From NCBI RefSeq assembly GCF_030409225.1, contig NZ_JAUFPK010000004.1:513879-563026 (forward strand): a stretch of 49,148 nt of DNA, read 5' to 3'. Position numbers and translations under genes: made by a program. This document shows, one piece after another, positions 36,774-47,000 of this stretch; position 1 is the first letter of the stretch, and the number at the start of each line of letters is the position of its first letter. The notes beneath the pieces are model-generated. The model was not told where the DNA came from. It searched no databases and saw only the letters and a list, made by a program, of their open reading frames with translations. This DNA comes from Aquisalimonas lutea. Lineage in GTDB: Bacteria; Pseudomonadota; Gammaproteobacteria; Nitrococcales; Aquisalimonadaceae.

Positions 36774-38144
36774 TTACCGCTCCCGCAGCGCCTCGTCGCT
36801 ATAGCGCAGGATCGGCCCGAGGAAGTACTCGATGATCCGGCGTTGCCCCATCTCGACATCCACCGTCGCCGTCATGCCGGGCCGCAGCCGCACCTCGTCG
36901 CCGTTGACGGTGATGGTGTTGCGCTCCAGCTCGATGAGCGCCCGGTAGACCCGCCCCAGGTCCTCGTCCTCCGTGGACGTCCGCGAAACCTCGCGGATGG
37001 TCCCGGGCACGACGCCGTAGCGGGTGAAGTCGAAGGTGTCGAACTTCACGTCCACCTCCTGGCCCTCACGGGCGAAACCGATATCCCGGTTGAGGATCTT
37101 GGCCTCGACTTCCACCGGCCGGTCCTCGGGCACGACCCGCATGAGCACCTTCGACGGCTCGACTACGGTGCCGCCGGCGTGGACCTTGACGTCCTGCACC
37201 AGGCCGTCGATCGGTGCCCGCAGCGTGTGGCGCCGGAGCCGGGCCCGCGCCTCGACCAGCTGCCGGCGCAGCTCGGTGATGGCGCTCTCGGTGCGGGCGA
37301 GCTCGTCCAGCAGATCCGAGCGGAACTCGCTGCGGGTGCGCTCGATCTGCCGCCGGGTCAGGGCCACCCGGCCCTTCGCCTCTTCCAGCGCCCGCTGCTG
37401 CACGCGCCGCTCGTTCTCCTTGGCCACGAGCTCCTGGCGGGCCTCGTCGAGATCGACCACCGGCACGACGTCGCCCTCGACCAGCTGCTCCATGCGCGCC
37501 ACGCGCCGCCGGGGATACGGCAGGATTTCGTTGATCGAGGCGATGCGTGCGCGCGTGGTCGCCACCTCGGCCTGCCGGTTGCGCAGCTCCTGGCGGAGCT
37601 CTTCCAGCTCCCGGCGATAGGCGTTCCACTGGCTCGCCAGGCGGGCGCGCTCGCGCTCGGCGATGCGCGGGCGAATGTCCTCCGCCATGTCCAACCGGGG
37701 GTCGCCGTCCGGCTCGGCGGCGAGCAGTGCGCGGATCCGCGCCCGCTCCGCCCGCCTGTGCTCCAGGCGGAAGGCGAGATCATCCACCCGCGCCTTGGCG
37801 CTGTCGCGTTCCAGGTAGACGAGGGGATCACCGGCCTCCACGCGTTCGCCCTCCTCCACCAGCACCTCGGTGGCCCGTGCCCGCTCCACGGACTGCACCG
37901 GCTGAACGCGGGAGCTGACCACGGTGCGCCCTTGGGCGAAGGCGACCACGTCCATCCGCCCCAGGGATGCCCACAGAAGAAGCCCGGCAAGCACCAGCAA
38001 CAGGCTGCCCAGCAGCCACAAGCCGGCGCGGGGTGGCGGCGCATCGGTAATGGCCCGGACGCCGCCGCGGTGACGGGCGATGGCATCATCCGCCTGCGCT
38101 CGTCGCCTTGCATCGGCTGCGCGCTCAGTTCGCCAGGGCGCCAT
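36774..38144 (-). CDS. Type I secretion membrane-fusion protein, HlyD family
   Basis: A 456-residue periplasmic adaptor. It has a cytoplasmic basic N-terminus, one membrane helix (~43-61, LWLLGSLLLVLAGLLLWAS), a first beta half (VQPVQSVERARATEVLVEEGERVEAGDPLVYLE), a long coiled-coil hairpin (~110-310), the second lipoyl half (RAPIDGLVQDVKVHAGGTVV) and a C-terminal MGQRRIIEYFLGPILRY. That layout is HlyD/PrtE. It bridges the ABC ATPase and a TolC-type channel, which is not encoded here. It overlaps the ABC gene by 20 bases. Confidence 0.93.
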   Translation of the reverse strand: MAPWRTERAADARRRAQADDAIARHRGGVRAITDAPPPRAGLWLLGSLLLVLAGLLLWASLGRMDVVAFAQGRTVVSSRVQPVQSVERARATEVLVEEGERVEAGDPLVYLERDSAKARVDDLAFRLEHRRAERARIRALLAAEPDGDPRLDMAEDIRPRIAERERARLASQWNAYRRELEELRQELRNRQAEVATTRARIASINEILPYPRRRVARMEQLVEGDVVPVVDLDEARQELVAKENERRVQQRALEEAKGRVALTRRQIERTRSEFRSDLLDELARTESAITELRRQLVEARARLRRHTLRAPIDGLVQDVKVHAGGTVVEPSKVLMRVVPEDRPVEVEAKILNRDIGFAREGQEVDVKFDTFDFTRYGVVPGTIREVSRTSTEDEDLGRVYRALIELERNTITVNGDEVRLRPGMTATVDVEMGQRRIIEYFLGPILRYSDEALRER

Positions 38145-40317
38145 CGGTGGCCTCTCCGCTGTCGCGACGGAAATCGAGCTGGGCGCGCTTCAGGTGGGCA
38201 AACGGGCCGTCGGCGGCCAGAAGCCGTTCGGGCGCCCCGTCTTCCACCAGCCGGCCGTCCTCGAGCACCAGTACCCGGTTGCACACCCGCAGCGTCGACA
38301 GCCGATGGGCGACGATGAACACGGTGCGCCCGCGCGCCATCTCCAGAAGGTTGTCCTGGATCCGGCGTTCGGCGGCGGCATCCAGGGAGCTGGTGGGCTC
38401 GTCCAGGAGCAGCATGCGCGGATCCGCCGCCAGCGCGCGCGCCAGGGCGATGCGCTGGCGCTGCCCCACCGAGAGCTGCGCGCCGTGCTCGCCGACGGGC
38501 GTGTCGTAGGCGCTGGGCAGCGAGCGGATGAACTCGTCCGCCGCTGCCAGGCGGGCCGCCTGCTCCACGGCCTCGATGCCCAGATCCGGCCGTGCGGCGG
38601 CGATGTTCTCGCGCACGGTGCCGTCGAACAGCACGGTGTCCTGGGTGATGGCACCGATGTGCCGGCGCAGCCAGACCGGGTCGACGTCGGCGATGTTGGC
38701 GCCGTCGACCAGCACGCGCCCCGCGGTCGGTACGTACAAGCGCTGCAGCAGGCGCAGCAGCGAGGTCTTGCCGGAACCGGACGCGCCCGCCACGCCGATG
38801 ACCTCGCCGGGCTCGACGGCGAAGCTGACCTCGCGCAGGGCATCGGGTGTCTCGGCCCGGTACCGGAACGACACCTGCTCGAAGCGCACCGAGCCCTGCA
38901 TGGGCGGCAGCCGGTCGGACGCGGCGTGGACCACGGGCTCGGGCCGGGCATCGAGAATGTCGGCGAGTCGCCGGACCGACACCTTCGTCTGCGACAGCTG
39001 CTGGAACAGCTGGGCGAGCCGCTGCGCCGGCGCCATGACGCGGCCGACCATCATGTTGAAGGCGATCAGCTGGCCGGCGGTGAAACTGCCCTCGATGGCC
39101 ATCTGGGCACCGAGCCAGAGCGTCAGCGCCACGGTGCCCTTGTTGAGGAACTGCGCGACCTGCGACAGGGTGCCGGTGAGCCGTTCCGACTCCCGGGCGT
39201 GGCGGGTCTGCTCCACGGCCCGGTCCTCCCACTCGCGCTGCTTCTGCGGCTCCAGCGACAGCGATTTCACCGTCTCCATGCCCGCCACCGCCTCCACGAG
39301 AAAGGACTGGTTGTCGGAGTTGCTGGCGAACTTCTCCTCCAGCCGCCGCTGCATCAACGGCGCCGCCACGGCGTAGAGGCCCAGCATCAGGCCGATGGCC
39401 GCGGCCACGATCAACGTCAGCGTGACGCTGAACAGGGCCATGACCCCCAGGAACAGCAGCGCGAAGAGGAAATCGACGATGGCCGTGAGGCTGGGCCCGG
39501 TAAGGAACTGGCGTACCGACTCCAGCTCGCGCACGCGGGCGACGGTATCGCCGGTCTGGCGGGCGCCGAAGTAGCTCATGGGCAGGCGCGTCAGGTGGCG
39601 GAACAGCCGGGCGACCAGGTCGACGTCGATGCGGTTGGTGACGTTGGCGAGGAGAGCGCCGCGAAGCAGACCGATGACCAGGTCGAACAGCGCGATGGCC
39701 GCCAGGCCGATGATGAGCACGTTGAGCGTCGACATGGCGCCGGTGGTGAGCACCCGGTCGATGACCAGCATGGTGAACAGCGGCGTCGCCATGGCGAACA
39801 GCTGGATGAACAGCGACGCCCCCAGGAGCTGGAGCATGGTGCCCCGGTAGCGCAGCAGGCCGGGCAGGAGCGCCCCCAGGCCGAACCGTTGCTTGGCATC
39901 CGGGCGTGCCGGCCGCGCTCCCAGCAGGACGACCGTGCCGGTCAGGCGCCGCTGTGCCTCGCCGGAACCCGGATCCAGCTGCTCGCCCGAGACCGGCTCC
40001 AACAGCGTTGTGCCGCCGTCGTCACCGGTGGCGGCAAGCACCAGCAACCGACCGTCGTCGGCCTCCACCAGCGCCGGGGCCGACAGTCGCTGCAGCTCGC
40101 CCGGGCGGATGGTGATGCGCTCCGCCGACAGGCCGCAGCAGTCGACCGCGTCCAGCACCTGGTCGACACCGAACGCCCCGTGGAACCCGGTGCGCCGACG
40201 CAGCTCGTCCTCGCTTACCGGCTGCTCGAGCAGCCGGAGCGCGACCAGGAGAGCGGTCAATCCCGGATCGGGCCGATCCGGCGGGTCCGATTCTGTCGCC
40301 TCGGGCGTCCTGCCCAT
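38125..40317 (-). CDS. Type I secretion ABC transporter (HlyB/LapB-like) with degenerate C39 domain
   Basis: A 730-residue half-transporter. Residues ~1-130 are a C39-peptidase-like domain without the catalytic cysteine in the expected N-terminal place, so it should only bind the substrate, as in HlyB. Six helices follow (~165-450), then the ATPase: GASGSGKT 511-518, LSVGQ 615-619, MLLLDEP 635-641 and H671. It powers export of the RTX protein. The gene begins 58 bases after the acyltransferase stop. Confidence 0.94.
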   Translation of the reverse strand: MGRTPEATESDPPDRPDPGLTALLVALRLLEQPVSEDELRRRTGFHGAFGVDQVLDAVDCCGLSAERITIRPGELQRLSAPALVEADDGRLLVLAATGDDGGTTLLEPVSGEQLDPGSGEAQRRLTGTVVLLGARPARPDAKQRFGLGALLPGLLRYRGTMLQLLGASLFIQLFAMATPLFTMLVIDRVLTTGAMSTLNVLIIGLAAIALFDLVIGLLRGALLANVTNRIDVDLVARLFRHLTRLPMSYFGARQTGDTVARVRELESVRQFLTGPSLTAIVDFLFALLFLGVMALFSVTLTLIVAAAIGLMLGLYAVAAPLMQRRLEEKFASNSDNQSFLVEAVAGMETVKSLSLEPQKQREWEDRAVEQTRHARESERLTGTLSQVAQFLNKGTVALTLWLGAQMAIEGSFTAGQLIAFNMMVGRVMAPAQRLAQLFQQLSQTKVSVRRLADILDARPEPVVHAASDRLPPMQGSVRFEQVSFRYRAETPDALREVSFAVEPGEVIGVAGASGSGKTSLLRLLQRLYVPTAGRVLVDGANIADVDPVWLRRHIGAITQDTVLFDGTVRENIAAARPDLGIEAVEQAARLAAADEFIRSLPSAYDTPVGEHGAQLSVGQRQRIALARALAADPRMLLLDEPTSSLDAAAERRIQDNLLEMARGRTVFIVAHRLSTLRVCNRVLVLEDGRLVEDGAPERLLAADGPFAHLKRAQLDFRRDSGEATDGALAN

Positions 40318-40375
40318 GGTTCGTTCCCTCGTGCCTTTCCCTGCGCCCGGCTTGCCGGGCTGTCGTCGGTGGGTG

Positions 40376-40915
40376 CTAGGACTGCGCGCCTCCTTCCAGC
40401 CGCTGGCCGTCGAGGGTCACCGTCTCCCGACGCCCCCGCGTGTCGGTGCGCACGAAGCGGAAGCGCCGGTCGGCGAGCGCCGTGCCGCGCAGGTCCTCGA
40501 GCATGGCGTCCTGCTGCCCGTAGGGAGCGATCAGCTCCACCAGCCAGACCCGGTCACCACCCCGCCATTCGCCGGCCGCGATACGCCCGCCGGCGGCCAG
40601 GCGCTGCTCGACGGTCTCGGAGACGAACGCCCACAGCGCCGCGCCGATGGGCTGCCCCTCGGCATAGAACAGCCGGTATTGCGACTGCATCAGCGGCGGC
40701 ATCACCAGCCACTCCAGGTCGGCCAGGAACAGGCTGTGGCGATGCACGGACGACTGCGACAGCAGCCACGCGATCTCCCCCAGCGCCGCGCCGACGGTCT
40801 TCTGCGGCGCCTGCGCCCCGGATCCGCCGCCCCCCTCCGGGGCGCCGTCTCCGGCGTCACCGCCGGACGTCTCCGCGGCGTTGGTCTTCGTCGTTCCGGT
40901 TTCCTCTGCTGTCAC
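40376..40915 (-). CDS. Toxin-activating lysine acyltransferase, HlyC/RtxC family
   Basis: A 179-residue GNAT-fold enzyme that moves a fatty acid from acyl-ACP to lysines of an RTX toxin. The family pattern is clear: GEIAWLLSQSSVHRHSLFLAD (active H58; S-x-L/V-H motif as in HlyC H23) and GEWRGGDRVWLVELIAPYG (D121, the HlyC D92 equivalent). The GTG start at 40915 has GGGAGG six bases upstream. An ATG at 40936 would add seven residues but lacks a ribosome site. It follows the RTX gene by 92 bases. The N-terminus is a low-complexity Gly/Ala stretch. Confidence 0.9.
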   Translation of the reverse strand: MTAEETGTTKTNAAETSGGDAGDGAPEGGGGSGAQAPQKTVGAALGEIAWLLSQSSVHRHSLFLADLEWLVMPPLMQSQYRLFYAEGQPIGAALWAFVSETVEQRLAAGGRIAAGEWRGGDRVWLVELIAPYGQQDAMLEDLRGTALADRRFRFVRTDTRGRRETVTLDGQRLEGGAQS

Positions 40916-41007
40916 GAGAATCCTCCCTTTGTTCATTGCAGGCCGGCTGCCGTCCCCGCCGCCGAACGGCGGACGCCGGCGGTCTCCCGGACGGCTCGCA
41001 GCGCGAA

Positions 41008-44000
41008 TCAGCCGCCCACGGTGGCCGTGTCGGCGGCGTCCGCCTCGTCCGGGACGGCGAACTCCAGCGGCACGGGGATGTCGTCACCGGCGCCGGGCTC
41101 GTTGGCCGCCCGGGCCGCCTGTTCCTGGGCGAGCCGCAGGGCCCAGGTGCTCGCGAGCTCATCCGCGGACGGCGGCGCTGCCTCGCTGCCGTCCGCGGAG
41201 CCTTCTCCAGCCTTCGTGCTCCCGGACGGACCGGCGGCATCCTCGTTGGCCGCAGCGTAGCGGAACGCGGTATCGCCGGCGATGCCCGTGGACCCGTCCG
41301 TACGCGTGAACGCGGAACGCCCGAAGATCTGGACATCCCCGTCCGCCGCCACCTCCGGCTGCCGGTCCGATTCCAGGCCGATGGACCGGATGCCGGCCTC
41401 GTCCATGCCGACGAACTCGCCGCGATCCGTCTCGCCGTCGCCATCCGCGTCCCGCCAGACGCCGAACTCCGACCAGCGCTCGTCGCCGGCATCCAGGCGC
41501 CCGTTGTCATTGGTGTCGTGGGCGAGCGCCAGGCCTTCCATGTCCGTGCGGGCGTCGGGGTGATCGTCGCTGAAGCGGATCTCGTCGAAACCGTCCAGAT
41601 CGACCGTGCCGTCGCCGTCGCGGTCCAGCGCCAGGAGGCCGTCATCGGTCCCGATCCACGCGGTGCGGTCGGCACGGCCGTCGCCGTTGACGTCGGCGAG
41701 CACGTCGGAGTCGTCGATGTCCCGGAACTCCAGCCCGTCGCCGTCCAGGTCCAGGGCCACGGGGCAGCCGCCCCCACCGCCGCTCGGCTCCGCGTTGGTC
41801 AGATGGACCGTCTCCGTCGTGGTGGCACCGTCCGCGTCCTCGATCTCCACCTGGAAACGCGGGTGCTCCGCCTGGTCCTCGGACACCTCGTCAAAGCCCT
41901 CCGGGGTAACGATCCGGTGTCTCTCTAGGATACTTTGGTCCTGATCAGGAAGATCGCTAAGGTCCCCCGTGTAGAGGTCCGCATAGGGGCGATCATCCCC
42001 CTTGTTGAGACGGTAGTCGAAGGAGCCGTCCTGCCGCAGGTCGACCTCGCCCCACGCCGGCTCCTCCGCCAGCCGGTATGTCAGCGTCCCGGCGCCGTCG
42101 GCCTTGCCGTCCGTGTCCTCGACGTCGACCCCGAGGACACGCCCGGCCCCTTCGGCCTCCCAGAAGGCCTTTTCGGCGTGGTTGCCGCTAGCCGCCATAT
42201 CCGGGACTAGCATCCCGAACGACATCGTCCGAAAGTTGTAAGTGCCGTCATAGCTCGCTTCCGCCATGGCCAGGCGCGGCGCGTCATTCACCGGCTGCAC
42301 GTCCATCCGTGCCTGTGCCGGTGCACGAGGGCTACCGTCAATGCTGATCTCGTAGTCCAACAACTCCGGCCCACCGTGGTTACTGTTGTAATTGGCGTCC
42401 GGCGTGTAGCGGATGGCCTCGTCCACCTCGACCGTGCCGTGGCGCGTTTCCGCACGGCCGATGAACACGCTGTCCTGGTTTTCGGTGAAGCGCAGCTCGT
42501 GCACGCCCTGAAGGCGCTCCACGCTGCCCTGGTCGGGGTCGGCAACGCGGATGTGGTCACCGTGGGCGCTGATGTCGTAGTCCGTGCGCTGCCCGGCGAA
42601 GCGGGCGGTATCCCCGGCCCCGGGATCGGCGTCCCAGTACCCGTCGTGAATCCCCCGGCTCAGGCCGACATCGACACCGGCAACCGAAGCGATGGTGACC
42701 GGACCGCTGTCGCCGGGATCGACATCGCGCACCTCGGGCTGCAGGTCCTCGGGGGTCAGCCGCAGCGAGGTGTCCTCGTCGGTGGACAGCGTGTCCGGGC
42801 CCGACGCCACGAACGGGGCGTTATCGACACCGCCGAGCCGGACCGTGCCTTCGGCGAGCTCCACGGCGGCGTTGCTGACGCTCACCGACTCGCCCTGATG
42901 CGTGATGGTCAGCCGGGAGCGGTCGTCGCTCCAGTCGAAGGACTCGACGTCGAACACGCTGACATCGGTCAGGCGCACCCGGTCATTGCCGGCGCCGCCG
43001 TCGATGCGATCCAGGCCGAAGCCGGCGTCGACCACGTCATCGGCCGCTGATCCCTTGAACACCTCGACCCCGGCGAGACGCCCGAGATTGGCGCCCGCAC
43101 CGAGGCTCTCATCCGCTATGACGGTATCGCGGCCGGCACCGCCGTCGACGAAGGCGAGATCGTCGGCACCGTCGACATGGATCTCGTCGTCACCCGCGCC
43201 CCCGACCAGCTCGTCGACACCCGCGCCGCCGCGAAGGACATCATCGCCCCCGCCGCCGATGAGAATGTCCGCACCGGAGCCGCCGCGCAGGACGTCGGCG
43301 CCGGCCCCGGCGTCGAGGAGGTCGTCACCCGCACCGCCTTCCAGCGTATCCGGGCCGTCCCCGGCGAACAGGCGGTCATCGCCCTCGCCGCCGGCCAGTC
43401 GGTCCGCGCCGGCACCGCCTTCGAGGGAATCGGCACCTTCACCGCCGCGCAGGCGGTCGGCACCACCGCGCCCGGTCAGTTGATCGTCCCCTGCGCCGCC
43501 GATCAGCGTGCTGCCGGTATTCGCCGCGCGGAGCAGGTCACCGTACGCCGTGCCGGTGACCGCCTCCACCGAGACGTACGAATCACCCGCCGCTGTACCC
43601 GCAAGCCCGGTCCCCCGGCCGAGATCCACCGCCACCGGCGATTCCGCCGCGGCGTAGGTCACGCGGTCGAAGCCCGGGTCACCGTGGAACCGATCCTCGC
43701 CGGCGGAGGCGACGAATTCGTCGTCCCCGGCTCCGCCGTAGAGGATATCGTTGCCCTCGCCACTGATCAGGACATCGTCGCCCCCATAGCCGAACACCGC
43801 GGAGCGCTCGTCCAGGGCCTCGAGCTGGTCGGCGCCCCCGGTACCCTCCACCGCCGGGATGCCCATGCCGTCGCCGGGCACCGGGCCGCCGGAGTCGCCG
43901 TCGCCCGCGTTCGGGGGTGCATCGTCGGTCTCCGGCGCCGACGCGGCGTCCCCGGCCTCCACCGGCACCAGGCCGTTCGTCACCGGCAGAAGCTCGGCCA

Positions 44001-47000
44001 CCTCCGGTGGCATGGCCGCTTCCGGCCACCGCGCAGAAGCCACCGTTGATTCGACGCCGGCCGGCACCGGAGCAAGCAACAAGGGCTCCGTCGACCCATC
44101 GCCCGGACCGGCGGTCTCCACGGGACTGGGGATGGCATCGGCAACCGGAACAAGGCCGGGCGCAGCAGTCACGGGAGCAGGCTCCGCCACCGCCGGCTGC
44201 GCGGGTACCGCGGCACCTTCCTCCACGGTACCCGATGCGCCCTCGCCCGCCGCCGGCGTATCACCCAGGCGCTCGGCGGCCGGCGCGCCCTCGGTGGCGA
44301 GCACCGCCGCCACGCCGATGGCGGCCGCATCCCCGAGCACGGTTCCGCCCACCGACGGCCGGCCGGTGGTGAGGTACTGGCGGCGCTCCTCGTCGAGCTC
44401 CGCCAGGTCCGCCAGGGCCGCCAGGGCCTGACTGCGGCTCTCGGCATCAGCGATCAGCTCGTCCGCCGTCGCGACCCCGTCGGCGAAGCGCACCTGCTCG
44501 ATGCCGTCGAGACGGTCCGCCGCCCCGCCGCCATCGGCAGCGGCAATGTACAGGTTGCCGGCATCGTCCACCTGGGTACGGTAGGTATCGCGGGCGCCTT
44601 CGTAGATGGCCGTGTCGCTGCCCTCGCCTCCGCTGAGTCGGTCACCGTCGCCGGCCGCCACGAGCACGTCGTCACCGGCGTCGCCGTGGACCACGTCGCG
44701 GCCCGCGCCGCCCGCGAGAAGGTCGTCGCCTTCGCCGCCGACGATGACATCGTCACCGCCACCGCCGCTGACCCGATCCGTGCCCGCACCGGCGAGGACA
44801 TGATCATCACCTGCGCCGCCGGCGACGACATCCGCCCCTTCGCCGGCGCTGATGCGGTCGTCGCCTGCGCCGCCGTAGAGGGCGTCATCGCCCGCGCCGC
44901 CGATCAGGGTGTCGGCACCCTCGCGCCCCACGAGCGTATCCGCACCGACGCCGCCGTCCAGGGTGTTCGCTTCCGTGTCGCCGGACAGGACATCATCATG
45001 AGCGGAGCCCGTGACATGCTCGACCGCCTCGAGGGTGTCGCCCTGCGCGTAGCCGCCGTAGCCTTCCCCGGCCTCGAGATCCATCCGGACACCGCCATCC
45101 GAGGCCGTATAGGCCGCCGTGTCCTCACCCGCACCGCCGCGAAGGACATCCGCGCCGCGACCGCCGATCAGCGTATCGGCGCCGGCACCGCCGTTGAGCA
45201 CATCACTGCCGCCGAGCCCGATGAGGACCTCGTCCGCCCCGGTGCCCTCGATCACGTCGCCGTCGGCGGTACCCGCCCGGACGGCATCGCCCGCGGCCCC
45301 GTGGGCCGCCCGCAGGGCCTCACCCACGTCCACCGGCCCGGCACCGGGCTCGACCCCGACGGCATCCATGAGCGCCTGGAGACTCCACGATCCTCCGTCG
45401 GGAAGATACAGCGCGGCCGCATCGAAATCGGCCGCGTAGGCGTCGACGCGCACGTGATCGAGATCGCCGAGGGCGGCATCCTCCTGTCCCGGACGGCGAA
45501 CCCCGATGATGAGCTCGCCGTGCTCGTCGGCCAGGACGAGGTCGCCCGCCGTCACGTCGTCCAGGGAGATACCGGCCTCGGCGAACGCCTGGTTCGCCCG
45601 GCTGGCGTTGTCATGGGGATGCGGCTGATCGAGGCCGAGCGCCTTGGCCTCCGCCTTGATCGCGCGGTAGTCGTGCACGAGCGCCGCGCTTTCGGACAGT
45701 TCCGCCTCGTCGAGGTCGCCGGCGGCAAGGGCGGACAGCTCTTCCTGCACATCCTCCTGCCCCGCGATCTCCTCGATCCGGTGGGCTTGCTCCTGGTAGG
45801 CGCTGTAGCGCTGCGCCGTCGCCAGCTCATCCTTGAGGGCGGCAATATCGACTTCGCCGGCTTCCAGGTGATTGTACAGGGCCCGCTTGACGTGCACGTC
45901 GCCGCCGGCGATGGGCGTCGCCTGCAGGGCTTCGGCGACGAGGCGGTTGACGCCGGCGTCCACGGAGTCCACCTCGGTGCCGTTGACGTAGACGCCGTCG
46001 CGCGCCTCGTACCGCAGGGTCAGGTCGCCCACGGCATCCGGCTCCAGGAAACGGCCGCCCACGGCGTCGACGATGCCGTCGATGGTGTCCGCGGCGCCCT
46101 GGACCGCGAGCATGAGACCGCCGCCGTTGCCGCCGTTGGCATCGCCGACGTCGGTCACGTCCAGGCTGCCGTCCTCCGCCATGGACAGGGTCGCATGCGC
46201 CTTCGGCGGCGGCGGGAAGTCCGGCTCGCTGCCGAACAGGTCACCCACCACGCTGCCGATGACACTGCCGATGAACTGGCCCACCACGGACCCGATAACG
46301 GTCCCCACCACGGGAATGACGCTGCCGATCGCACCACCGATGGTGGATCCCACCGTCGAGCCCACGGCGGACATGACCGCCCCCGCTTCCGTCTCGGCAC
46401 CCAGCCCCAGCTCGCTGGTCAGCTGGCTGGTGGCGATGCTGGCCCCCAGGGACACGCCCGCGTTCATGAGCGACGCCCCGCTGGACATCGCCGTCGCCGC
46501 GTCCGAGGCGGTACCCAGGCTGGAACCCGTTGCATCCAGGGCCGCGTCGAAGCCGGCCGCCACCGCCTGCTCGGTCATGGCGCTGCCGAGCCGGTCACCA
46601 AAGGACGAACCGTCGAAGCCAAGCGACTCGCTGAGCTCGCCCGCCACCAGGCCCGCGCCCGCACCCACGGCCCCGGCGCCCAGGTTGGCCCCGAGACCAC
46701 CGGAGGTAACGCCTCCGGACGGCGCGTTCACCACGTCGACCGCGGTGCTCTGGAAGGTGCTGTTGAGGGTATCAACAGCGAACTGCTCGCCGGCGCTGTC
46801 CGGATCGAGCTGCCGGTTCAGAAGCGAACCGAACGCCGCGGCACCCCCCGAGGCCACGGCGCTCCCCGCCTCGACCTGGTTCACGTGCGCATCGCCGGCA
46901 GGATGCTCCCCCTGCCCCGGCTCCAGCTCCGGCACCTCCCCATCCGACTCCGCCGGCGCACCGGTGCGGTTGCCCTGGGGGCGATCCAGGCCGTCGTTGT

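Noticed and set aside
38080-41928. 1282-codon open frame on the plus strand across the secretion genes
   Set aside because: It is the antisense shadow of the ABC, acyltransferase and RTX genes; composition is repetitive R/H/G/Q-rich and it lacks any motif.
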